From: Candidatus Krumholzibacteriia bacterium
Lineage (GTDB): Bacteria > Krumholzibacteriota > Krumholzibacteriia > Krumholzibacteriales > Krumholzibacteriaceae
Assembly (NCBI GenBank): GCA_026387805.1
Contig: JAPLKY010000264.1
Coordinates: 1 to 8,154, forward strand
Direction of reading: 5' to 3'
Length of the DNA stretch: 8,154 bases
Made by a program: the position numbers and the translations under genes. A model generated the notes under the pieces. It was not told where the DNA came from and ran no database searches. It worked only from the letters and a program-made list of their open reading frames with translations. Numbering within the stretch: the first letter of the stretch is position 1; the number at the start of each line of letters is the position of its first letter. Of this stretch, positions 1 to 6,852 are shown one piece after another.

Positions 1-3000
1 TTTCTTTATGTTGCGGTAGTATTCGACCATCATCTCGCCGGCGAGATCGTCGGGTATGTCGAGCTGCGCCGCGAGCACGCAGCCGCCTCCCGCGTAGAGA
101 AACGCCTCGGTGAGACCCGACATGCCTTCTCCGTACGACAGGACGCCCCCCGCCGTGCGGCACGCCGACAGCGTCACGAGCGCCGCGTTGAGCTTGAGCG
201 CGGCGATTTCCTGCCACTGGAGGATGCCGTCTTCCGGGAGCCTCGCGAGCGTGTCGCCGAAACCGCGCTCCGGGTTCAAAACGATGAACGAACGCCTGAG
301 ATCGTCGTTGTCGATATACGCGTGCGCCGCGATGTGGAGAATCCCCGTGTCGTCGATGCGGCTCTCCTTGAGCGAACCCTCCCCCGCGCTCCGCCCCGCG
401 AGCACGAGCGAACGGGAAAAGATCGATGCGACGTCCTTCGCCTCCCGCGCCGCCGTGGGAAGAGGTTCGATCGGGATATCGGTGAACGGATAGACACGCG
501 CCCCGCTCTTCGGTCCGGCGGCGCTCTCGCCGCTCGCGCCGATCACGATGATGTCGTATTCGGGCGTGCGTTTCGAACGGACGCGCACGGCGCCGCGCTC
601 TCTCAGGTAGCGGAGCGTCCTCAGGGAGGGCGCGTAGGATACGTCGTGATCCGCGACGAGGTACCGGTCCCCGCTCTTGAGGAGCGCGAACGGCAGCCTG
701 CTGAGAAGACCGTCCGGAATGATAATGAGCTTTTCCCCCGCTCCGAGCGATCGCGCCGCGGGCTCGAGAAGCAGATCGTACAGCTCGTTCGCCGCGAAAT
801 CGAACACCTGCGCCGGAATCGCGGCGCCTGCCGCAACCGCGTCCGTCGCGGCCGAATCGGAAGCCGTCCCGCCCGAAGCGCCGGCCATCTGCTGAAGGAT
901 ACTCAGGAAACAATCGACCCGCTGCTCGATGAAGGCCTTCGCGGGAAGCGCGTAGACGGCGAGATCCCCCTTCTTTCCGCAGAACACGAAGGATCGATTC
1001 TCTCCGAGAAAATAGGAGAGCACCATTTCGCCGGGAACGAGCGCCGACAGGAGCTCGTCGGGCTGCTCGACCTTCGGATAAAGCTCCGAGAGGTAGTCCT
1101 TGTCCCTGTGCTCGATCTTGAGGCTGAGGCTCGTGAAGCGTCTTTCGAGACCCTCGATCATATCGAGAAAATGAGCGCGCTCTTCCGGCGTAACGCTTCC
1201 GTCCTGGAGACGCGCCTGGTAGAACGTGAGCCGCGAGAGGATCTCTCGCTCGCGGCCGAGGAGCTTATCGTTCCCTTTCGCTCCGATCCGGTCCATCGCT
1301 TCCCTGAGGAGCGAGGCGAGTATCTGCGCCCTGCAGCGTTCCGTGTAGCTGAGCGCTTCCATCACGTCCGGCGCGCTGCCCGACCTCGTCAGGATGACCG
1401 AAACGATGCGCTCGTAGGGAAGGATCGCAGGCTGAAAGAAACGCCGCCGAAGCTCGTCCGAACCGGCGAGACGCCTGAGCGATTCGACGGAAACGATCGC
1501 GCGATGCTGGAGAGAATAGCTTTTCGCCGTATCCCCCTTCGCGAGGTAGAGCTCCCCCAGATCGGAAAGGCATTTCCATTTGAGCTCTTCGATGCCGCTT
1601 CCCTCGGCGAGGGCGAGCGCGCGTTCGAGATAACCGATCGAGGACTCGGACGGGCCTCCGGCCATCCCCATGAGATACAGGGCGCGGGCGCGAAGGTAAT
1701 TCTGTCCCCCGGCCGGCATGATCGCGAGCGCCTCCCCGGCGTACGCGCGCGCGGCGGCGGGATTCCCGAGCTGGATCTCGAGGGAGGCGAGATTGTTGAG
1801 AGCCCAAACGATGTCCGTTTTCTGTTTCGATGCGCGGGCGATCTCGAGACATTTCCGATACAGCTCTCCGGCGAGATCGAGCCTCCCCGCCGCGGAGTAG
1901 ACCGATCCCATACCGCTCACGACGGTGCCGAGCAGCTGCCCGTTTCCCGTTTCGGTCGCGACGGCGAACGCCTCCTCGTAATGCTTCAGCGCCTCGGTGT
2001 AGTCGCCGAGGTAGAAATAGACCGAGCCGATGCTGAAATGCACTTCCCCCATTCCCGCGCGGTCGCCGGCCTCCCGGTAGATCGCCATCGCCTCGTGCTC
2101 GAGCGAAAGGGCTTCGCGGTAGCGGCCCTGCATGTCGGCGATCATACCGAGCGAATTGAGGCTCCAGGCGGCGCCGCGCCCGTCGCCGATCCTGCGTTTC
2201 ACGTCGAGCGTTCTGCGATAGTATTCCTCGGCTTTCGCGAAATCGCCGAGCTTATGGTAGGTGACGGCAAGCCCCGCGAGCGTCCAGCTCAAGCCGTAGA
2301 GACTCCCCGTTTCCTCATAAGCCTTGAGCGCGCGTTCGTAATGCCCGACCGCCAGCGTGTACTGGCCCAGCGATCCGCGGAGGTATCCGAGTCTGAGATG
2401 AACGCCGAGCTCCCCCCAGACGTTTCCCTGCTCCCTGTGCAGCGCGAGAGCCTGCTGAAAGAGCTTGAGCGCTCCTTCCGTATCCCCCTTCTTCTCGGCG
2501 ATTGCGCCGCGGCCGTAAAAGACGTACCCGAGGATCCACTTCAGGCCGCATGCCTTCGCGATCTCCTCCGCTTCCTCGAAACGCCCGGCGGCGGCTTCGA
2601 GATCTCCCGCGTTCACCTCGACCTGCCCCAGATTATTGAGAAGCGTCGCCGTCTTCTCCCTGTTCCCCATGGCACGTTCGAGAATGAGCGCCCGCCCGTA
2701 GAACGATATCGCCTCCCCGTGCCTCTGGCGCTTCTCATCGAGCCGCCCGAGGCCCGCGAGGCAGCCGCTTTCGATCTGCCGAAAATCTCCCGCCTTCGCG
2801 AGCGAGAGGATTTCACGGTAGAGGCTCTCGGCCGCTTCGATGCTGTCGGCCGCATTCAGGCACTCGGCCCGAAGGAACATGACGGAGGCGGCGAGCCTTC
2901 CCGAGAGAGGAAGGCCCGGCACAAAGGCGTCGAGAGCCTTCGCCGCTTCGAGGGCGCCAGGGGCGTCCTGACCCGCGATGAGGCACAGCGCGAGAGCCTT

Positions 3001-3444
3001 GCCGCAGCAGACGGCCGAAAGCGTATCCTTGTCCCGCTCGGCGGCCGAGATCGCGTCCCGAAAATGAGCCGCGGCGGCCCTGAAATCCCTCTGCAGACGC
3101 GAGCGCTCCCCGCTCAGATAGAGCTCGAAGATCTCCCGCCGAGCGCCCTGCGTCGCCGCTATCGACTGTCCGCAGCGGGCGATCGCCGCATTCGGCGCGC
3201 AGAGCCGGGAGCGCGCTTCTATGAGCCCTTCCGCGAGCTCAGCGAGCCCGCCGTTCGCCGCGAGAGCCTCCTCGAAGAACCGCGCGGCCCGCTCGTTCCC
3301 CCCGGCGTCGAGGAGCGCCGCCCCGGCGGTGTAGGTCTCGACTCGCTTCTGCGCGGGCGCCGTCCCCGGGGACGCTCCGGCCGCATCCGCGGTGAGCGCG
3401 AGGGCGAGCCACACGATCGTCGATGCGGAACGGCGCGCGTTCAT
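1..3444 (-). CDS. Exported TPR-CHAT protein, putative caspase-like cysteine protease (3' end beyond window)
   Basis: The frame stays open for 1148 codons from ATG at 3444 to the window edge, so the C-terminus is missing. Residues 1-25 look like a signal peptide: an Arg pair, a hydrophobic stretch (TIVWLALALTADAAGA) and an AxA-type cleavage site, so the protein is probably exported. Residues about 35-640 hold roughly 15 TPR-like helical hairpins at about 40-residue spacing, clearest at about 230-560 (for example NNLGQVEVNAGDLEAAAGRF). A helical linker (about 640-790, with ALSYTERCRAQILASLL) leads to a CHAT domain from about 795. The CHAT caspase-fold dyad is present: His1041 in LHIAAHAYIDN and Cys1095 in LSACRTAGG, with IIIPDGLLSRLPFALL near 911 as the usual early CHAT strand. 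An Ala/Gly/Ser-rich linker lies at about 854-876. CHAT proteins cleave specific partners, and TPRs usually bind the partner or a regulator; the substrate here is unknown. The start is supported by GGAAGG seven bases upstream and by ATGA overlap with the preceding gene. Domain assignment is firm; protease activity and export are inferred. Confidence 0.9.
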   Translation of the reverse strand, partial: MNARRSASTIVWLALALTADAAGASPGTAPAQKRVETYTAGAALLDAGGNERAARFFEEALAANGGLAELAEGLIEARSRLCAPNAAIARCGQSIAATQGARREIFELYLSGERSRLQRDFRAAAAHFRDAISAAERDKDTLSAVCCGKALALCLIAGQDAPGALEAAKALDAFVPGLPLSGRLAASVMFLRAECLNAADSIEAAESLYREILSLAKAGDFRQIESGCLAGLGRLDEKRQRHGEAISFYGRALILERAMGNREKTATLLNNLGQVEVNAGDLEAAAGRFEEAEEIAKACGLKWILGYVFYGRGAIAEKKGDTEGALKLFQQALALHREQGNVWGELGVHLRLGYLRGSLGQYTLAVGHYERALKAYEETGSLYGLSWTLAGLAVTYHKLGDFAKAEEYYRRTLDVKRRIGDGRGAAWSLNSLGMIADMQGRYREALSLEHEAMAIYREAGDRAGMGEVHFSIGSVYFYLGDYTEALKHYEEAFAVATETGNGQLLGTVVSGMGSVYSAAGRLDLAGELYRKCLEIARASKQKTDIVWALNNLASLEIQLGNPAAARAYAGEALAIMPAGGQNYLRARALYLMGMAGGPSESSIGYLERALALAEGSGIEELKWKCLSDLGELYLAKGDTAKSYSLQHRAIVSVESLRRLAGSDELRRRFFQPAILPYERIVSVILTRSGSAPDVMEALSYTERCRAQILASLLREAMDRIGAKGNDKLLGREREILSRLTFYQARLQDGSVTPEERAHFLDMIEGLERRFTSLSLKIEHRDKDYLSELYPKVEQPDELLSALVPGEMVLSYFLGENRSFVFCGKKGDLAVYALPAKAFIEQRVDCFLSILQQMAGASGGTASDSAATDAVAAGAAIPAQVFDFAANELYDLLLEPAARSLGAGEKLIIIPDGLLSRLPFALLKSGDRYLVADHDVSYAPSLRTLRYLRERGAVRVRSKRTPEYDIIVIGASGESAAGPKSGARVYPFTDIPIEPLPTAAREAKDVASIFSRSLVLAGRSAGEGSLKESRIDDTGILHIAAHAYIDNDDLRRSFIVLNPERGFGDTLARLPEDGILQWQEIAALKLNAALVTLSACRTAGGVLSYGEGMSGLTEAFLYAGGGCVLAAQLDIPDDLAGEMMVEYYRNIKK
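3441..3444 (-). promoter_or_regulatory. ATGA stop-start overlap (translational coupling)
   Basis: On the minus strand the start ATG of the TPR-CHAT gene and the stop TGA of the DHH gene share two bases. A GGAAGG Shine-Dalgarno sequence (3457-3452) lies inside the end of the DHH gene. This arrangement normally lets terminating ribosomes restart on the next frame, tying production of the two proteins together. Confidence 0.85.
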
Positions 3445-4427
3445 TTTGCCGCCTTCCAGAGCTTCCAGATATCGGCGAGCGCCTTCTTCTTCTTTCGAAG
3501 CATCTCGTCCTTGGAGGCGCATCGAATCATGCCCGCCGCGGCGCCGACGTGCCCGTCGCCTATATCGAGCGTACGCATGATCTCCCCGATGTCCTTGCCG
3601 TGCGGCTTGTCCGTCATGTTCATCGAAAGGGACATCGAGATCGAAATATCGGTCGTCTTGCGATCGCCGCGGAAGAGCGGGCTCACGGTCAGGGCCGCGA
3701 GCGCGTCGGGCTCGATGAGGTAGGCGAGATTCTTGAGCACGCGGGGCGGCCTCGAATGCGCGGTGAAATCGAGAACGATGAGCTCGTGGGAGGCGTCCTC
3801 GTCCAGAAAGGCGATCGACTTCCTCAGGAACTCGATCATGCGCCTCTCCTCGTCGCGGTATCGCGCGACGTTCCCGGCAACGGTCGCGTCCGTGAGGACG
3901 TCCGCGAGCGAGCCGTCGCGCACGAGACGAACGAGCGAATCGAGGAACTTCGTGCGTTCCCGGGGGCCGGGAAACTGCGCCTTGAGGCTCATGTCCACGA
4001 GCTTTCCCGGCGTCTCGCGAAGCCATTCGTCGATCGTCCGGTAATCGAACGAGTCAATCGTATCGGTTTCGGCGACCGTTTCGGCGAACCGCGCGGGGAG
4101 ATCCGTTCCCCGTTCGGAATAATATTCGAACACGACGCGTGCCGCCGATGGCTTCGTTCCGTCGAGGCGGCCGGGGATCCCCGCGGGATCGATCCCGCGG
4201 AGCGCGAGCGCCTCGCGGTTTCCCGGATGGTGATCGAACCAGAGCCCGCACTCGAGCGGGTAGGGAAGATCGCACACGACGTCTCGCGGCCCGATCGAAA
4301 CCTCCGCGCGCGTGATCGCTCCCGGCCCCGCGAAGATGAACGTATCGACGCCGAGGACGAACGAGCAAATCGCGCCCGAAACGACGCCGTCGAAATCGCC
4401 GTGCGTTATGATTCGATCGTAATCCAT
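3441..4427 (-). CDS. DHH-family phosphoesterase
   Basis: A 328-residue soluble protein with the full DHH metal-site signature. Motif I is HGDFDG (H9, D11, D13), motif II is the Asp in CDLPY (D53), motif III is WFDHHP (D65, H66, H67), and a further Asp lies in ETDTIDS (about D122/D125). Near the C-terminus GDGHVGAAAG (290-299) matches the substrate-binding GGGHxxAAG loop of DHHA1-type domains, with Asp in place of the second Gly. The tail is Lys-rich (RKKKKALADIWKLWKAAK). DHH enzymes use Mn2+ or similar metals to hydrolyse phosphodiester or phosphoanhydride bonds, for example in short oligoribonucleotides, cyclic dinucleotides, pAp or polyphosphate. There is no PAS, GGDEF or membrane segment as in GdpP, so the substrate cannot be assigned. 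The ATG at 4427 is chosen because it overlaps the exporter's stop (TGATG) and gives the normal DHH N-terminus just before motif I. It is coupled to the exporter upstream and the TPR-CHAT gene downstream. Confidence 0.9.
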   Translation of the reverse strand: MDYDRIITHGDFDGVVSGAICSFVLGVDTFIFAGPGAITRAEVSIGPRDVVCDLPYPLECGLWFDHHPGNREALALRGIDPAGIPGRLDGTKPSAARVVFEYYSERGTDLPARFAETVAETDTIDSFDYRTIDEWLRETPGKLVDMSLKAQFPGPRERTKFLDSLVRLVRDGSLADVLTDATVAGNVARYRDEERRMIEFLRKSIAFLDEDASHELIVLDFTAHSRPPRVLKNLAYLIEPDALAALTVSPLFRGDRKTTDISISMSLSMNMTDKPHGKDIGEIMRTLDIGDGHVGAAAGMIRCASKDEMLRKKKKALADIWKLWKAAK

Positions 4428-4429
4428 CA
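4425..4429 (-). promoter_or_regulatory. TGATG stop-start overlap (translational coupling)
   Basis: The exporter's stop TGA and the DHH gene's ATG share one base. The Shine-Dalgarno match before this ATG is weak (only CGGG about eight bases upstream), so translation of the DHH protein probably depends on ribosomes finishing the exporter frame. Confidence 0.8.
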
Positions 4430-5452
4430 ATACCCGAACGCGAGCACCGCGGCTCCCACCGCGAGGCCCACGATGAAATTGATCGCCTTGACGACGACGA
4501 ACGTCCTGCGCGACTGCGCGAGCATCGGGAGCATGCCGTGGCCGTCCTGCACGATCGAGCTCGCGAGCAGGATACTGAAGGGAATCTCTCCGCGCGCGAA
4601 GAGCATCACGAATACGAGATGCGGACCGGACTCCGGTATGAGACCGATGAGGCACGCGATGGCGAGCACGATCCATTTGCCGCGCTCGACCGCGCCAGCG
4701 GCGTCGAAATGCGCGCGATCGAAAAGGAGGTACATGGCGACGAGCGCGCCGAGCGTCCAGAGAAATATGCCGGGGAGATGCCGCTTCGCGACGTGCCGCC
4801 AGAGATGCTCGTCGAGGAAATGATCCGATACCGTCGCCACGATGAAGAGCGCGATCGCGGAGGCGACGAGGAGCATGACGCGCACCGAGCTCCATCCTCC
4901 CGGATCGATGGCGCCCGATACGACGCCCGCGGCGAGGAGCACGAGCGACACGGCAAGGACCCCCCGCGCGGCGGTGCAATCCTTCCACTGCCTCGCTATC
5001 TGCGCGCGATCGAGCGCGGTGCCCTCGACGCGCTCGTGCACCTCGAGCCCGTTGCAGCAGAACGTATCGACGCGCAGGCGGCGGCTCGCAATCGCGTCGA
5101 CGAGGGCGCCGACGAGCACGCCGAGCGCGAAACATATGCCGAACATGAGAATCGCCTGACGCGGCACGAGGGCGAGCATGACGAACTCCTCGTCGCCGCT
5201 CGTCGCGATCATCGCCGCGACGACGGCGCCGAGACTCAGGATGCGGTGCGAGTACATCGCGACGACGGCGAAGCTCCCGAGACAGCCCGGAACGAGGCCG
5301 AGCGCGGCGGCGAGCGCGTACTGCACCCAGCGGTTCCGCGCGAGGACGCTCTGCCAGGCGCCGCTCGTAATGACGTTCACGTACTCGATGACGAGCATCA
5401 TCACGAAGACGAATCCCGTGATGACGACCGTTTCCCTGATGACCTCGATCAT
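4427..5452 (-). CDS. Multi-pass membrane protein, ArsP_2-like putative heavy-metal / manganese exporter
   Basis: A 341-residue polytopic inner-membrane protein with about ten hydrophobic segments (roughly 9-27, 44-66, 70-84, 100-121, 163-183, 189-208, 227-245, 257-273, 290-302, 317-339). The C-terminal signature GLIPESGPHLVFVMLFA (270-286), followed by ILLASSIVQDGHGMLPML (294-311), is what I recognise from the family annotated as ArsP_2, '10TM putative heavy-metal exporter' or 'putative manganese transporter'. An N-terminal counterpart GLVPGCLGSFAVVAMYSH (52-69) suggests two related halves. The loop between halves has a Cys pair (C132, C133), and a His/Asp/Glu-rich stretch (DHFLDEHLWRHVAKRH, 210-225) could bind metal. 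ATG 5452 is preceded by GGGGAG (5466-5461) at eight bases, 19 nt after the dinB stop. Longer in-frame extension runs Arg/Ser-rich through dinB and was rejected. Family recognition is from memory of motifs; the ion transported is not shown by the sequence. Confidence 0.82.
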   Translation of the reverse strand: MIEVIRETVVITGFVFVMMLVIEYVNVITSGAWQSVLARNRWVQYALAAALGLVPGCLGSFAVVAMYSHRILSLGAVVAAMIATSGDEEFVMLALVPRQAILMFGICFALGVLVGALVDAIASRRLRVDTFCCNGLEVHERVEGTALDRAQIARQWKDCTAARGVLAVSLVLLAAGVVSGAIDPGGWSSVRVMLLVASAIALFIVATVSDHFLDEHLWRHVAKRHLPGIFLWTLGALVAMYLLFDRAHFDAAGAVERGKWIVLAIACLIGLIPESGPHLVFVMLFARGEIPFSILLASSIVQDGHGMLPMLAQSRRTFVVVKAINFIVGLAVGAAVLAFGY

Positions 5453-5471
5453 ACCCGCGACTCCCCGCGCC

Positions 5472-6704
5472 TCACTCCTCGAGGAGGCTCCCCCGTTTGA
5501 CCGCGCCGCGGCCGAATCGCCTGGCGATCTCGTCGGTGGCCCGCTCGACTTTCTCCCATTTCTCCTCGGCCCCATACGATGCGCCGAAGAGGGACATCTG
5601 CGCCGGTTCCTCGATCGCATCGAGCGGCTCGAGATTCGACACGCCGACGCCGACGAGCCGGACTTTCGCGCCGAGATTATACACGGCGAGGAGCCTGAGC
5701 GCCTCATGATATATCGTCCCGCCGAGCTGCGTCGGCTCGGCGAGCGTCGAGCTCCTCGTGATCTGCCGAAAATCGTGGTGCTTGAGCTTGAGAGTCACCG
5801 TACGGCCGCGGAAACCTTCCTCCCTGAGCCGCCGCCCGATGCGGTCGGCCTGCTCGAGCAGGCATCGCCTGATAATTGTCTCGTCGGCGGTGTCCTCGTC
5901 GAGCGTATTCTCCGCGCTGATCGATTTCGGCGCGGTGTACGGTTCGACCGGCGCGCCCTCGCCGCCCTCCGCGATCTCGAGAAGCCACGCGCCGAATTTC
6001 CCGAAGCGCTCCTCGAGCCGCTCGGGGGAGTATTTCCCGATGTCGCCGACGCGCTGGATGCCGAGCTTCGCGAGCTCCTCGCCGCTCTTCCCGCCGATCC
6101 CGGGGACCCTGCCGACGGGGAGCGCGGCGAGAAAGCGCGCCACCGCGGCCGGGGGTACGATCGTGAGGCCGTCCGGCTTGTTCATGTCGGAGGCGATCTT
6201 CGCGATGAGCTTGGAGACGGATACGCCGACGGAGCACGTGAGCGAGGTCCGCTCCCCGATCCGCGTCTTCATAGATCGAGCCGCCCGTTCGGGATCGCCG
6301 AAGAGATGCCCGGTGCCGGTCAGGTCGACGAACGCCTCGTCGACCGATACCTGCTCGACGAGCGGGGAGAACTCCCCGAGACATTTCATCACGGCGCGGG
6401 AGACCCCGACGTAGCGCTCCATGCGGACCGGGAGGAAAACGCCGTTCGGGCAGAGGCGGCGCGCCTGGAAGAGCGGCATCGCCGAGTGCACGCCGAACGC
6501 GCGCGCCTCGTAGCTCGCCGCGCTCGCGACGCCGCGCTTCATATCGCCGCCGACGATGACGGGCTTCCCCTTGAGCGAGGGATCGTCGAGCACCTCGACC
6601 GACGCAAAAAAGGCGTCCATGTCGATATGAGCGATGATGCGGCGCCCGGCCCAGGATTCACGATTCGTCGCGCCGCGACCCTCCCGTGTTTCATGATTCG
6701 CCAT
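5472..6704 (-). CDS. dinB: DNA polymerase IV (Y-family translesion polymerase)
   Basis: A 410-residue, full-length Y-family polymerase that copies past damaged template bases with low fidelity. Visible motifs in order: HIDMDAFFASVE (26-37; metal ligand D28, steric gate F33), YEAR (65-68), SVDEAFVDLTG (120-130; catalytic D122 and E123), GVSVSKLIAKIASDMNKPDG (160-179), the helix-hairpin-helix thumb LPVGRVPGIGGKSGEELAKLG (195-215), and a little-finger domain (about 255-360, ending VGVGVSNL). The beta-clamp binding motif is QMSLF (369-373), followed by a conserved-looking tail KWEKVERATDEIARRFG seen in many bacterial Pol IV proteins. ATG 6704 has an excellent Shine-Dalgarno sequence (GGGAGGAG, six-base spacer), and the longer frame up to 6866 would read through the promoter. 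It is first in the leftward gene set. No recognisable LexA box was found upstream, so SOS control is not shown. Confidence 0.97.
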   Translation of the reverse strand: MANHETREGRGATNRESWAGRRIIAHIDMDAFFASVEVLDDPSLKGKPVIVGGDMKRGVASAASYEARAFGVHSAMPLFQARRLCPNGVFLPVRMERYVGVSRAVMKCLGEFSPLVEQVSVDEAFVDLTGTGHLFGDPERAARSMKTRIGERTSLTCSVGVSVSKLIAKIASDMNKPDGLTIVPPAAVARFLAALPVGRVPGIGGKSGEELAKLGIQRVGDIGKYSPERLEERFGKFGAWLLEIAEGGEGAPVEPYTAPKSISAENTLDEDTADETIIRRCLLEQADRIGRRLREEGFRGRTVTLKLKHHDFRQITRSSTLAEPTQLGGTIYHEALRLLAVYNLGAKVRLVGVGVSNLEPLDAIEEPAQMSLFGASYGAEEKWEKVERATDEIARRFGRGAVKRGSLLEE

Positions 6705-6710
6705 GAGGCA

Positions 6711-6718
6711 CTCCTCCC
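6711..6718 (-). promoter_or_regulatory. dinB ribosome-binding site
   Basis: On the minus strand GGGAGGAG sits six bases before the ATG at 6704. It fixes that ATG as the start rather than in-frame ATGs further upstream. Confidence 0.8.
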
Positions 6719-6725
6719 GCGGGAG
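6714..6725. repeat. 12-bp perfect palindrome over the dinB leader
   Basis: CTCCCGCGGGAG is perfectly self-complementary. It lies between the dinB -10 box and start codon and overlaps the predicted transcription start and part of the Shine-Dalgarno sequence. It could be an operator or a small hairpin limiting dinB translation, or chance in GC-rich DNA. Confidence 0.4.
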
Positions 6726-6734
6726 AGTATAGCA
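6726..6734 (-). promoter_or_regulatory. Extended -10 promoter for dinB
   Basis: On the minus strand TGCTATACT reads as an extended -10 element: TGn followed by TATACT, five of six matches to TATAAT. No good -35 box is present at the proper distance, which is tolerated by extended -10 promoters. The transcript would start near 6719-6720, leaving a short leader that contains the ribosome-binding site. Confidence 0.55.
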
Positions 6735-6747
6735 CAGGGAATCCGCG

Positions 6748-6763
6748 CCGGACCGGCATCCGG
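6748..6763. promoter_or_regulatory. Inverted repeat CCGGA-n6-TCCGG, possible second operator
   Basis: Five-base arms (6748-6752 and 6759-6763) are separated by six bases, the same spacer as the larger dyad at 6813-6830, with arms also beginning CCGG. It falls over the -35 region of the predicted dinB promoter. It may be a weaker site for the same regulator, but short GC-rich dyads also arise by chance. Confidence 0.3.
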
Positions 6764-6793
6764 ACGAAAAGACACGGTGGAGAAAGAATACTC

Positions 6794-6822
6794 TTGACAG
6801 CGGCGGGGCATTCCGGTATTGT
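6794..6822 (+). promoter_or_regulatory. Sigma70-type promoter for rrf2-fprA
   Basis: A perfect -35 box TTGACA (6794-6799) is followed after 17 bases by TATTGT (6817-6822), four of six matches to the -10 consensus. Transcription would start near 6829, about 24 bases before the rrf2 ATG. No second promoter is evident before fprA, so both genes probably share this one. Confidence 0.65.
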
Positions 6823-6830
6823 AGTACCGG
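6813..6830. promoter_or_regulatory. Perfect 18-bp dyad CCGGTA-n6-TACCGG, probable Rrf2 operator
   Basis: Six-base arms (6813-6818 and 6825-6830) match perfectly around a six-base centre. The dyad covers the -10 box and the predicted start point of the rrf2 promoter, where a bound dimer would block RNA polymerase. Rrf2 regulators bind as dimers to such dyads and commonly control their own gene, so autorepression is the natural reading. Binding itself is inferred. Confidence 0.6.
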
Positions 6831-6852
6831 TTTGTAGAAATTGAGGTGCGCC

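Noticed and set aside
322..3723. Plus-strand open frame of more than 1100 codons opposite the TPR-CHAT gene
   Set aside because: It is rich in Arg, Glu and Pro, shows no known domain and mirrors the GC-rich codons of the real gene on the other strand, which has clear TPR and CHAT motifs.
4428..5135. N-terminal extension of the DHH frame by 236 codons
   Set aside because: The extension is Arg/Ala-rich and overlaps the membrane protein out of frame. The ATG at 4427 starts just before DHH motif I and overlaps the upstream stop.
1..5452. Gasdermin- or CRISPR-associated CHAT defence system
   Set aside because: No gasdermin-like small protein, Cas gene or CRISPR repeat is visible, and the CHAT protein appears exported, unlike those systems. 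The region beyond position 1 is not visible.
4427..5452. Selenocysteine codon in the ArsP_2-like protein
   Set aside because: The frame has no internal TGA from its ATG to its stop, so no recoding is needed.
5453..5707. N-terminal extension of the exporter frame into dinB
   Set aside because: The added residues are Ser/Arg-rich with no membrane character and overlap the dinB C-terminus. ATG 5452 has its own Shine-Dalgarno sequence.
4538..6797. Plus-strand frames opposite the exporter and dinB (4538-5500 and 5178-6797)
   Set aside because: Charged, low-complexity translations with no recognisable motif; they are shadows of well-supported minus-strand genes.
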